Positions 21,589-30,265 are shown, numbered from the stretch's first letter. The stretch: 43,437 bases of DNA from Chara braunii (GCA_003427395.1 BFEA01000018.1:6060976-6104412), one strand, 5' to 3'. The notes: generated from the sequence alone by a model not told the origin. Made by a program: numbers and translations.

Positions 21589-22063
21589 TTTTCTTTGGGC
21601 ACCGGTCCCGGAAATAATAAAGTTTTTTTGTTTGACCGGGGGGGAAATGGATTTACCACCGATGCTGGAGTGCACCCTGCCGGCCAACCCAACGTACAAA
21701 AGAGGCGGTCATGCAAACACGAGGTCAAATGTTCAGTCGGCGACTGAATTTGCCGCCTGGATCTTGCCGCCATTCCAACGGCGACGTCGCTACATCGCTC
21801 GGCGCAGGACTGTTGGCACATCATTCGACTCTAACATTGTTTCGACGCATCCTTGTCCTTATCGCCTGCTGCTAGACGAGGTTTCACCGGGAGAGTTCAC
21901 GAGACCGCTCGAGTCGGCTCAAAGCTCGCGGTTCTAATAGTGGACGTCAACGAAAGAGGTGAGGTTATGTGCACCCCAATTTCTGTTGGATTGTCTGGCT
22001 GTTTTATGTATGAATGTGTGTTGTCATATTCGCTATATACAACTCCAAAAGAAAAGCATGGCT
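21589..22063. other. Non-coding stretch
   Basis: Mixed composition without a recognised element. Frames through it share codons with foldback repeats and end in the microsatellite. Confidence 0.4.
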
Positions 22064-22119
22064 GTGATGTGTGTGTGTGTTTGTGTGTGTGTATGTGTGT
22101 GTGTGTGTGTGTATGTCAC

Positions 22120-22151
<32 letters not shown>

Positions 22152-22152
22152 N

Positions 22153-22201
<49 letters not shown>
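22064..22201. repeat. (GT)n then (GA)n compound microsatellite with one unknown base
   Basis: GT dinucleotides, interrupted once by ATGTCACG, run to 22151. An N sits at 22152, and GA dinucleotides run from 22153 to 22201. The N marks the junction as unresolved by the assembler. Confidence 0.95.
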
Positions 22202-22205
<4 letters not shown>

Positions 22206-22306
22206 TCTCGGATGCCGGATCACGTCGCGTACGCTAGCGTACCTTTGCCCCTTCACCGAGGATCTCGAAGCCTCAAGGTTGGTCAGGCGGTAGCCAGACC
22301 GCGAAC

Positions 22307-22310
<4 letters not shown>

Positions 22311-22378
<68 letters not shown>

Positions 22379-22379
22379 G
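22311..22379. repeat. (GA)n microsatellite
   Basis: Second of three GA arrays within 520 bp. Confidence 0.95.
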
Positions 22380-22470
22380 ACCACGTTGTGCGACGAAGCA
22401 CGTACGTTCATGATTGTAGCAAAAGTCTTGACGTGCCTGCGTGCGGAGCTTTATGCCGGCATCGGGAATG

Positions 22471-22471
<1 letters not shown>

Positions 22472-22507
<36 letters not shown>

Positions 22508-22533
22508 CGAGAGCGAGAGCGAGAGAGAGAGCG

Positions 22534-22584
<51 letters not shown>
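22472..22584. repeat. (GA)n microsatellite with GCGA interruptions
   Basis: GA array with a GAGCGA sub-array in the middle. The frame reading RERERE here is an artefact of the repeat. Confidence 0.95.
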
Positions 22585-22587
<3 letters not shown>

Positions 22588-23030
22588 TGATGATGATGAC
22601 TACGACCATTGCAATGATCGTTTTTTTTCCGTTCTGTTCGGGATAGATGAAGCCCATCGGGGAAAGCAGCGATGCGTCGCTAGGTCCCTGCCGGCACGAG
22701 GCAACAGTGTTCTGTTCGGCTCGTTGTAGTTCGTGTAGAAGAGAGCGGGTGCCATCGATAAATGGTAGCATACTACTGTCTTCACCCACATGGAATGGCC
22801 AATCATTACGCGCTGTGTGTTTGGGGCTTCTTTCAGTATATAGATACGCCGAAATGATGGAGCGTTCTATTCAGATTAAGACAGTAGCACATAGATGCAA
22901 GCAGTAACTCGTTTTTTCTTTTTTTCTTTCTTTCTTTTATTATTAATTTATTATAACTCGTTGTTGGAAGTTGGACATGCCGTACGTTTGCAGATGTCAT
23001 CGAGAACTGGCACTGGCACATACTATCCGG
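22585..23030. other. Non-coding stretch
   Basis: No gene-like frame, tRNA-like promoter or terminal inverted repeat recognised. Confidence 0.4.
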
Positions 23031-23032
23031 TT

Positions 23033-23076
23033 CACCCGACTAGAACGCACGGGCGTTATCGCTGTATCCAGACTGA
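23033..23076. mobile_element. Solo end of a TA-flanked foldback MITE
   Basis: ACCCGACTAGAACGCACGG and GCTGTATCCAGACTGA resemble the left half of the MITE at 42266-42377 (GAATAGAACGCCC...GGACTGAAAG). The other half is replaced by the element starting at 23077. Confidence 0.4.
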
Positions 23077-23275
23077 GGGCGTACTCATACTACCCTTCTT
23101 CCCCCGAATGCAACGTTCGGTCAATATAGCTGTATTTGCAACGTTCGGTCAATATAGCTGTATTTAGACTGAAAGATGCCGCAAGTATCTCGACACTATT
23201 TGTCGTCAGATACGTCGAGGCGTGGCTGTACATATGGTCAGATACATCTGAGGTTGTGCTAGTGTAACTACGCCC
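23077..23275. mobile_element. MITE with GGGC termini and TGA target duplication
   Basis: Left end GGGCGTACTCATACTA, right end (complement) GGGCGTAGTTACACTA; TGA at 23074-23076 and again at 23276-23278. It contains a fragment of the other MITE family (CTTCTTCCCCCGAA at 23095) with a tandemly duplicated CAACGTTCGGTCAATATAGC unit. The 3-bp duplication fits PIF/Harbinger-type MITEs. Confidence 0.7.
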
Positions 23276-23300
23276 TGAGAGCTTGCATGAATCCAGCTAT

Positions 23301-23425
23301 GGGCATACTCACACTACGACTTTTTTTACGTATTTTTGGACGGAATTGCGGCCAGATACATCCAGGTATGGCCGTCAATGCGGTCAGATACATTTTAGAT
23401 ACTGCCTGCTAGTGTTAGTACGCCC
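23301..23425. mobile_element. MITE with GGGC termini and TAT target duplication
   Basis: Left end GGGCATACTCACACTA, right end (complement) GGGCGTACTAACACTA. TAT flanks both sides (23298-23300, 23426-23428). The interior has the repeated CAGATACATC/GGTATGGCCGT vocabulary also seen near 26850-26890. Confidence 0.75.
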
Positions 23426-24054
23426 TATAATACGTCGCCGTTATTTCACATAAAAAATATTGGCGGGGCCCGAGTTTCGTTGCAAAAATATATCTTTCGT
23501 TGCTGCAGCTTCAGAGGTCCCGCCGGTAGTTTCATAGTTGGTAGGATTTTTTTTTTGCAGGCAGGGTCCCACTTTCCTTGCAAAAAAAAAAAAAAAAAAA
23601 GACCTTTCGAACCCCTAGAACATTTCTGCTGCGTAACTCCGAAAACGCGCTATTTTTTTCTGCAATTACCCCAAATAAGATCAAGTGTAGTATCTGTTCT
23701 GATCAGTTTAATATCTGATCCGTGGTCCATCGGACCATTTAAAAAAAGAAAAAAGAAAAAAAAAGGAAAAAAAGAAAAGAGAAGAAAAACAAATAGGGGG
23801 ACAAAAGTTACAAAACAGGACCGCCCACGGGCCCATACCTCCAAACCCTGGTATTCCCCCTTTGCACTTGTCTACCTCCCCACGACCGCTGACTTAGGGC
23901 GTTGCCGCACGGCACACGAAACGAAAAACGAAACGAATGTATCTTCCACCAGAAAATGGCCAGGTTCATCGGTTTGCTATAAATAGTAACGGGTGTATTT
24001 TGCCATCTTTGGTGGGCAGATGCACTCGTTTCACACCAGCTTGTTGCCTCTCAG
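23426..24054. other. Non-coding stretch with A-run
   Basis: It contains a 19-base A-run (23582-23600), an A/G-rich patch (23740-23800) and CACGAAACGAAAAACG near 23918, which echoes the hairpin repeat at 3.7 kb. No gene supported. Confidence 0.4.
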
Positions 24055-24057
24055 TGA

Positions 24058-24194
24058 GGGCATAGTCACACTAGAACGTTTTTGTAGTACAAAGCTCTGG
24101 ACGTAAATGCAGTCGGACCAAGCCCTATCAATTGCAGACGTGCATGCATGCATGAATGCATTTAAGGAAGTGCTACGGTAGTGGGAGCGTGCCC
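24058..24194. mobile_element. MITE with GGGC termini and TGA target duplication
   Basis: Left end GGGCATAGTCACACTAG, right end (complement) GGGCACGCTCCCACTAC. TGA at 24055-24057 is repeated at 24195-24197. It contains a run of GCAT palindromes. Same family as 23077 and 23301. Confidence 0.7.
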
Positions 24195-24406
24195 TGACCT
24201 GGGAAGACAACGACCCATCGCGGAGACACAAAAAGACAAACGATGGGAAGACGACAACACACTGGGGAGGGACAAAACGACAAACGAGTTCGCACTACAT
24301 GCAGCCGAAAACTGCATTTTCGACATTTTCTCCTCGTCACGCCAATGTCGAAAACTGCATTTTCGACATTTTCTCCTCGCCACACAGGATGTCGAAATCC
24401 GAGATG

Positions 24407-24895
24407 ATCCAGCGGCCTAGCTCAGTTAGTTAGGCATGCAAGTGGCATTCAGGAGGTTGTGGGTTCAAGCCCCATAGCCGCCTGCGGCGCACTTAGTGCC
24501 AATGGACTGTGATAGTCCTCTGGATACCCCTGATCGATTATAGCGGGGTCTATGACCAACACGGGTGTGAGTGTGAGCGCGAGTGGGTTGTGTGTGGTGT
24601 GTGGGAGAGTGTTGGCCATAGCCTCTGCTGCTACTCGATGAAGGGTGGGGGACGATGAGAAAGGGAGGCACAGCTACTGGCAGGTCTCGGGCTTTGTGTT
24701 AGCCAGACCCCCACTGGCGGCCCCAACCCTATACCCTAACCATTAGGGGCAAGGGGCAACATGAAATCTCCCCTTCACAGAGAGAGGAAAACTATGCTTG
24801 CAGGGGTCCCCTCTAGATAGTCTTAGGAGTAGGTAGTGGAAGGCAAAAACAAATAGAAGTGGAGAGAAGAATATAGAAAGAAAAAATAAATAAAT
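24407..24895 (+). mobile_element. tRNA-derived SINE with 12-bp target duplication
   Basis: The tRNA-like head holds box A TAGCTCAGTTAG (24418 on) and box B GGTTCAAGCCC (24462-24472). GCGGC/GCCGC pair as an acceptor-like stem and GTGGG/CCCAT as a T-arm. The unrelated body ends in an A-rich tail with (AAAT) repeats. AAATCCGAGATG occurs at 24395-24406 and again at 24896-24907, a perfect target-site duplication. The head is not a working tRNA: the anticodon arm does not form. LINE machinery in trans is the expected means of movement. Confidence 0.85.
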
Positions 24896-25144
24896 AAATC
24901 CGAGATGCAAAAAAAAATCAGGAGCTGTCAGGGAAAGGGTTTCGACACCTCCTCGAGAGAAGGGCTCGTTTCCACTTCAGGCCTGCAACTCGGACATTTT
25001 CAACAGTCCAATGGGATGTCGAATTCTTGCCCGAATGTCGAAAAAGAGAACGCACCAACGCTTGTCCTATCTTCACCCCAGTTTGTCTCTTTTGTGCATA
25101 GGACTTGTGAGTTCTTCACTTCGACATGCTGTGTGGCGAAGAGG

Positions 25145-25303
25145 TTTAAAGGGGTGACGGTCTTGAGATATTATCATTGAGCTGACCAGCCCCAGGCAAT
25201 TCATTAGTAGTCGGTTTTACTCATCAAGTTCCATCATCTGGATTCGAACACAGGTCTGTATTTCAACAGTTCATGGGTGTACCCACTGAGCTAGGCTCTT
25301 GGT
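25145..25303 (-). mobile_element. tRNA-derived SINE, minus strand, with AAGAGG duplication
   Basis: Minus strand: box A (TAGCTCAGTGGG) then box B GTTCGAATCC, a perfect match to the consensus (25240-25250). The body GTCAGCTCAATGATAATATC is shared with 2565-2700, and the 3' end is CCCCTTTAAA. AAGAGG at 25139-25144 is repeated at 25304-25309. Confidence 0.75.
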
Positions 25304-25518
25304 AAGAGGGTTTTTCTGTCGAAAGAGGGAATGTCGAAAATTTCCTGACATACGTCGAATTTCGTGATGTTTCGACATCGGTGTGGCGAGGCCCTTACGG
25401 GCTGCGAATGCTGCACCTTTTTTTTCTCTCTTTTTTTTTTTTAATACAACGTGCACGTAGGCTACCAGAGTGGCCCGGGGTCACTTGCCCGGCCGGGCCA
25501 AAATAATTAAAAAAAATG

Positions 25519-25526
25519 TATATATA
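25519..25526 (+). promoter_or_regulatory. TATA-like motif upstream of the ribozyme
   Basis: TATATATA lies 10 bases before the predicted hammerhead. It could be an LTR-type promoter, but there is no other support. Confidence 0.25.
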
Positions 25527-25535
25527 GGGGATTCT

Positions 25536-25595
25536 GCAGACTGTTGAGGGTTCAGCCTCCTGATGAGTCGGTGAAACTCTGACGAAACAGTTTGT
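25536..25595 (+). ncRNA. Hammerhead ribozyme, type III
   Basis: All conserved core elements are present in order: CTGATGA at 25560-25566 and GAAA at 25584-25587. Stem II is GTCGG (25567-25571) with CTGAC (25579-25583), loop TGAAACT. Stem I is GAGG (25546-25549) with CCTC (25556-25559), loop GTTCAG. Stem III is GCAGACTGT (25536-25544) with ACAGTTTGT (25587-25595), nine pairs including two G-U. The ends lie in stem III, so it is type III. The predicted self-cleavage follows T25545 in the triplet GUU, an allowed NUH site though not the commonest. Type III hammerheads are known from plant retrozymes and viroid-like RNAs. It overlaps the first three bases of the LTR-like repeat. Confidence 0.85.
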
Positions 25596-25748
25596 CACAG
25601 CCCCTCGTTTGTTGTCCTCTTCTCTCTCTCTGCCTACGGTTTACCGGGCAGTTCTGTTTGTGACGATATATACCGACAACCTTCTCTGCCACGTCGGCGG
25701 CGTTCGTCTTTTACGCGCCGACCCCGCCAGATCACATCTGGCTTTCCA
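25593..25748 (+). mobile_element. LTR-like repeat, second copy at window end
   Basis: It starts TGTCACAGCCCC. The first 85 bp closely match 43269-43355 (TTTGTTGTCCTCTTCTC; CTACGGTTTACCGGGCAG; GACGATATATAC). The right edge CA is followed by GTGGTGACC, which could be a primer-binding site starting TGG. The termini are tentative: the hammerhead just upstream may belong to the same repeat. Confidence 0.5.
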
Positions 25749-26033
25749 GTGGTGACCGATTCGGATCTGCGGGCAGACCTACCAAATTCTTGTGGTTTGA
25801 CAGCCACAAATGTCTGCCTACAGGCTTATCAGCGTCAACGTTATAGTGCATCCCAATTTCTTACGATTGCGTATCAGCTTGACGCTGTTGAAAATGAGTT
25901 GTTGCTTGACCATAATAGTCCACCTGCAGAAGGTAGTAACTATACTACCTCAGGAGGCTATACTGTAAATGTCTTACAGTTAGCGTTTCACGGTCGCCAC
26001 CTTCTTATGCATCATGCGACGCCAGGCGATTAA
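25749..26033 (+). other. Open frame without ATG downstream of the LTR-like repeat
   Basis: It is a 94-codon open frame beginning right after the LTR-like repeat, with no ATG in its first 80 codons. The product (QAYQRQRYSASQFLTIAY...) has ordinary protein composition but no domain I recognise. Its position would suit the start of a gag-like region or a non-coding leader. It runs directly into a U6 fragment. Confidence 0.25.
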
Positions 26034-26034
26034 A

Positions 26035-26122
26035 AGAGGATTAGCATGGCCACTGCGCACAAAAGGATGGCACGCAGTAATCGAGAAATGGTCCAATTAA
26101 AAAAAAAAAAAATAAAAAAAAA
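26035..26122 (+). pseudogene. U6 snRNA 3'-half retro-copy with A-rich tail
   Basis: GATTAGCATGGCC, CTGCGCA, AAGGATG, CACGCA, ATCGAGAAATGGTCCAATT match the 3' part of spliceosomal U6, with a small insertion in GCGCAAGG and an A for C in GGCCC. An A-rich tail follows to 26122. The 5' hairpin and any upstream element are absent, so it is a truncated retro-pseudogene. Confidence 0.85.
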
Positions 26123-26212
26123 TCGGCGTTCCGAAGAACGCGTATAATCTGGCTGTTTTTTTTTTGTTTTCGTTGGTAGCATTCTTGGCCGCTCACACAT
26201 AGAGTGCTGTAA

Positions 26213-26332
26213 GGGCTTAGACACACGCGCACTGTCTTGAATGAATCTGGCCGCATCTACGACCGGACGTGTATGCATCTGGCGGCAATTCCATCCAGAA
26301 ATAGGTAGAACGGTGCCCATGTGAGTATGCCC
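26213..26332. mobile_element. MITE with GGGC termini and TAA target duplication
   Basis: Left GGGCTTAGACACAC, right (complement) GGGCATACTCACATG. TAA at 26210-26212 and 26333-26335. The interior holds a GCATCTGGC/GCCGCATC inverted pair. Confidence 0.7.
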
Positions 26333-26433
26333 TAAAGGTCGCTTCTTTTTGTATCACCTCGACAACCTTGTGGGCCTTCTTCTCCAACGCAGACCTATGC
26401 GCGGGTCAGCACACCCTATCGTAGGAATTGACC

Positions 26434-26434
<1 letters not shown>

Positions 26435-26490
<56 letters not shown>

Positions 26491-26795
26491 GACGGCCTTG
26501 ACTTGGTATCTTCAAGCTGACCGGTCCCAGTTGTAAATTCAGAGTTACATCCGGACCGGCTGCACCTGGGGCGAGGTTCCACTAGCAAAGAGGATTGGAT
26601 TGAACGCCGTAATTTGGCCGCGTTTGTGGACAAGTGCAGAAAATCGAGATTGAACTCCTTTTCTGCATCTCTGCCTAAAACACGCCCAGATTCAGGACCT
26701 TAATCCAATCCCCGTTGCTTGTGGGACCATGTTCCTCGATTCGGACTTGGTTCTGTGTTTCATCAGTTCATGGGCTTACCAAGTGAGCTAGACCA
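26435..26795 (-). mobile_element. SINE, minus strand, split by a MITE, with 53-base A/T run
   Basis: The 3' part GGCGACGGCCTTGA...AGCTGACCGG (26488-26528) is related to the SINEs at 2565 and 25145. The tRNA-like part (box A complement GAGCTAGACC near 26780, box-B-like GATTCGGAC near 26738) follows after an inserted element at 26572-26729. The end is an A-run of 53 (26435-26487) on the plus strand, that is a T-run on the SINE strand. Confidence 0.55.
26572..26729. mobile_element. Foldback MITE of the GAGGTCCCACTAGC family
   Basis: CGAGGTTCCACTAGC opens it and GTGGGACCA closes it. TGCAGAAAA/TTTTCTGCA and GCGTTTG/AACACGC pair inside. The copies at 28562-29127 are homologous. It lies inside the SINE at 26435-26795. 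Confidence 0.65.
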
Positions 26796-27500
26796 GTTGG
26801 TCATTGCAGGACTTTTACGGAACTGCTCTGAACGCCATTGCTGGCAGATGCATCTATGTGTGGCCGTAATTGAGGTCAGATACATGTAGGGAAAAGTGCT
26901 ATTGGGAGTATATACGTGTGTCGCTCCACTGCCCTCCATGCAGCTGCTTTATCTTCTTTTTATGTTTTCAAAACCGGACTGATGCTCCCCAGAATGGAAA
27001 TGGAGCCAGGGCCGTAAGGACCTGTTTAAACCAAAAAAAAAAAAAAAAAAAAAAAACGACGGAGCACTTATCAGATATTAAACTGATCAGAGCTGGTTTC
27101 ATTCGGGGAAAAGCCCGTCGTCGAAGCACATATATCTAATAGGCACATATATCTAATAGGGCCCATTTCCTTTCTTCTTTTTGTCTTTTTTTTCCGCATT
27201 TGCGCTCTGATAATTTGTGACAATATATCTAATAGGGCCTTTATGCGAGGGCGGTCGTCGTCTCCCACTATCGCTCCATGGGCTACTCCGTCTCCTCTAT
27301 TCCCGTTTTGTGGCGGGGGAGGGGCGGGGGCTGCCATGGCCATGGTGTTTGAGTACATCACTCGTCGGTGTTAACTACGGACCACTCGCGAATCGCTTTT
27401 GCATGTGTGTTAAGTGCGTTGGACGGGGGAGAGTGATCTGAGGACAATTTCGAGGGCGATATCATAGAAGAGACGGGTCAAGGACTCGCCGGTGAATAGC
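26796..27500. other. Non-coding stretch with MITE debris and A-run
   Basis: It contains a decayed interior of the GGGC MITE family (CAGATGCATCTATGTGTGGCC near 26846), an A-run at 27032-27056 and three ATATATCTAATAGG copies (27129-27236). No gene supported. Confidence 0.4.
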
Positions 27501-27636
27501 AGTAGAGTCCCCAACACTCTTCCAAGGACCAGCCTGAGGATAAACACCGTAAATACGCTGAACTGGAGTAGCAATAAAATCCCCAACCAACACTCTACCA
27601 AGGACCAAGATAAACACCGTAAATACGCTGAACTAG
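27501..27636. repeat. Tandem duplication, ~68-bp unit
   Basis: Units 27501-27566 and 27567-27636 share CCAAGGACCA and GATAAACACCGTAAATACGC, with small indels. Confidence 0.75.
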
Positions 27637-27758
27637 AAAGCAAAACGTTGTCGAACGGGGTCACCCCTTACCTCCTTCAGGAGTCAGATCGACTCGCAAA
27701 GCTCTTATAGCGTTAGATAACAAGAAATCACGCATGCGCTTCTGAAGTGAGCCCAGGA

Positions 27759-27851
27759 GCTAGGTCCCACTTGCACGGATTAGGAGATTTCGGCCGTTGA
27801 TCTTTGCTATCTACGGTCTCTATCTCTTCATTCGCGCAAGTGGGACCTAGC
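27759..27851. mobile_element. Small MITE with perfect 16-bp terminal inverted repeats
   Basis: GCTAGGTCCCACTTGC (27759-27774) is exactly inverted at 27836-27851. The GGTCCCACT core links it to the family at 26572 and 28562. Confidence 0.7.
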
Positions 27852-28561
27852 CCCAGAGGAAGTTCGATAGGCGAGGGAAAGACCTTGTCCTCCACTAGCT
27901 ACCTGCTATGGAGGACGGCCTGTCTCTAACTGATTAGGTTAGCACCCTCAAACCCTAGCTAGAAGATTAGGGGGTTGGGGTGCGTTCCTACTGTGAGAGG
28001 CGGACCGTCTCTAGAAGTTAGGCTATCCCTTCAAGACACTAGAAGAATAACACATCCAGTCGGTGTTTTCGAGTGTGCGGGAGTGATATTTAGGGCGCTT
28101 ACCCTTTCCTTCGGCCAACCTCCCTCCTTGTCTTCTCCCTTGAAAGTGACGATGTCCAGAGTAGAGCAGATGCCTTGACTGAAGAAAGCCCGGTCGGCAC
28201 TCTCAAGTATCCTTTACCCATCAGTGGCATCAGGGACTTGAGCGCCAGCGGCGCCACGTCTTTTCCACATTGTCATCATTAAAGAAGGTAACCGTTGCAA
28301 GTTGCAACTCTCTCCCGGCCACTGCTTCACCTCTTCACCTCCATTCCCCGCATCTTCTCTGAAGATGTTTGACCCGGCCATCGCCAGTCAGCGGGAAGGC
28401 TTCGGCAAATTCCCCCGACGGTCGGACCGCGTGCCCGCCTCAGGGTCAGTGACAACGGTTCTCCCGAACCGATAGCGCACCTTGGAGCGCTCTTGCGCCC
28501 GTCATCGCGCCCGTCCCTCAACCGCAACGCCCATCCGAGTTGGTTTCTGATTCCTCCTAGG
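27852..28561. other. Non-coding stretch
   Basis: Nothing recognised. Frames here are short and overlap on both strands without conserved composition. Confidence 0.4.
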
Positions 28562-29163
28562 CGAGGTCCCACTAGCAAAGGGGATTGGATTGAACGGCCG
28601 AATCCAGACGTGTTTGTGGAAAGGTGCAGAAAATCAAGGTTGAACTGCTTTTCTGCATCTCTGCTCTAAACACGCCCAGATTCAGGAGTTTATTCCAAAC
28701 CTCTTCGTTTCAAGTAGTGGGACCTCGTCCCTGAGGTCCGCAATCCACCCGTCACCTCGTACCAGTCCAGATGCAGAAAACGCCTGAATCTAGACGTGTT
28801 CGTGGAAAAGTGCAGAAAATCGAGATTGAACTGCTTTTCTGCATGTCTGCTCAAAACACGCCCAGATTCAGGAGCTTAATCCAATCCTGTTCGCTAGTGG
28901 GACCTCGTCCCCGAGGTCCCCGCGCATTGGCGCCTGAATCCACCCGTCACCTCGTACCAGTCCTGCTGCAGAAAACGCCTGAATCTAGACGTGTTCGTCG
29001 AAAAATGCAGAAAATCGAGATTGAACTGCTTTTCTCCATCTCTGCTGAAAACACGCCCAGATTCAGGAGCTCAATCCAATCATGTTAGCTAGTGGGACGT
29101 CGTCCCCGAGGTCCCCGCGCATTGGCCCCGCAATCCACCCGTCACCTTTGAGTCCAGCTGCAG
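28562..29163. repeat. Foldback MITE and its 195-bp tandem array
   Basis: A complete copy (28562-28727) has CGAGGTCCCACTA termini and internal palindromes. Copies two and three lack the left terminus and recur with a period of exactly 195 bp: AATCCACCCGTCACC starts at 28742, 28937 and 29132. Each unit carries TGCAGAAAA..TTTTCTGCA and AGACGTG..ACACGCC pairs, so the array is a series of hairpins. The third copy has TTTTCTCCA in place of TTTTCTGCA. Confidence 0.75.
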
Positions 29164-29478
29164 AAAGATTCCCTTCCCTGTTTCCTCACCCGCTCGAAAT
29201 CACCTTCTCGTTTTGTCCTCTTCGACCCTCGGACCCCTCCCCCCGCTTAACTTGCCCTCAACCAGGCAGGCTGCTTGAGCAGAAGGGATTGGAGAAGAAG
29301 GAAGCAGAGGTGGAGGAGGAGGAGGATGAGGAGGAGGAGGAGGAGGACAGAGGCAGGAGGAGAAGGGGAGCAGATCGTCATGGAAGACGAACGGGAGATA
29401 ATGTGAGTCAGATGACAACAATTATGACGAAGAAGATGATGGCGATGAAGAAGAGGACCTAAACGAGGAGGAGGAGGT

Positions 29479-29510
<32 letters not shown>

Positions 29511-29640
29511 GGGGAGATGCTATGATCATGCGAAAGGAACAAAGGATGGTGGACAGTGGCTACGCTTGTGAAAGCTTCGAAAACTTGCGAATGGAGATAT
29601 CCACGACAGAAAACGATCTCCAATGAGGAGACAGGGCGGG
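29164..29640. repeat. GAG/GGA-rich low-complexity tract
   Basis: Purine-rich triplet repeats, densest at 29307-29350 and 29463-29515. A frame with poly-Glu runs crosses it, but its sequence follows the repeat, so no gene is called. Confidence 0.6.
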
Positions 29641-30136
29641 AAGAGGAAGAGGAGAGGGAGGAACAGGAGTAGTAGTACTAGGAGGAGGAGGAGGAGAAGG
29701 AGCAGGAGGACAATCCCATTGTGCAGAATGTGTGGTAATAAGAGGAGGTGGAGGAGGCGGCTAGCTGTTATCGCCATCACTGTCACCATGGTCACCATGC
29801 AGTTCGCCGCGTCGTGATATAACGAGCGGACAGCCAGCATGCTAGCTTCTTGTTCTGTTGACTCTGTACTCTCTTTTTTTTTCCCCATTCCTCCATTCCC
29901 TGTGAGCTAGCAGTTTTTTTTCTTTCCATTCCTCCATTGTATTTGAGCTACCACTAACCACTTTCATCTTGCATCATGCAGACCTACACATCCTCGATGT
30001 GTCTTTGCAAGTCTAGATCGAATGCAAGTAATGAGAGCGAGCCAGCAAGACATGGAGACAGGTGGAGAAACGGAGAGAGATAGAACCCGACCCACCATTG
30101 CCGTACTAAAAGAGGAATCTGTACCGTCGCATACAG

Positions 30137-30138
<2 letters not shown>
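29641..30138. other. Non-coding stretch, GGA-rich at left
   Basis: The purine-rich tract tapers off by about 29760. The rest contains two CCATTCCTCCATT copies (29884 and 29926) and nothing else recognised. Confidence 0.4.
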
Positions 30139-30173
<35 letters not shown>

Positions 30174-30209
30174 GAGTACTGGCGCGCATTGGATGCAAAA
30201 CGGTCGCAC

Positions 30210-30262
<53 letters not shown>
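30139..30262. repeat. (GA)n and (CA)n microsatellites
   Basis: GA array 30139-30172 and CA array 30207-30262, 34 bp apart. Confidence 0.95.

Positions 30263-30265
<3 letters not shown>

Larger units (their letters stand above)
24300..25395. mobile_element. Foldback element interrupted by two SINEs
   Basis: Left-arm material (CTGCATTTTCGACATTTTC, tandemly duplicated; CGCCACACAGGATGTCGAA) resumes after the SINE at 24907 with AGCTGTCAGGGAAAG and CGACACCTCC. This is the same order as the left arm at 4009-4132. The right side ends GTGTGGCGAGGCCCT at 25381-25395. SINEs sit at 24407-24895 and 25145-25303. The left terminus is not clear. Confidence 0.5.

Noticed and set aside
21853-22646. Long frames reading CVCVCV and RERERE.
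   Set aside because: They are microsatellite translations and contain an unknown base.
24407-24490. A possible functional tRNA gene.
   Set aside because: The acceptor- and T-arm-like pairs form but the anticodon arm does not, and the unit extends into a tailed body with a target duplication, so it is a SINE.
29082-29462. A frame with poly-Glu and acidic runs.
   Set aside because: It is the translation of a GAG/GGA repeat and begins inside the MITE-derived array.
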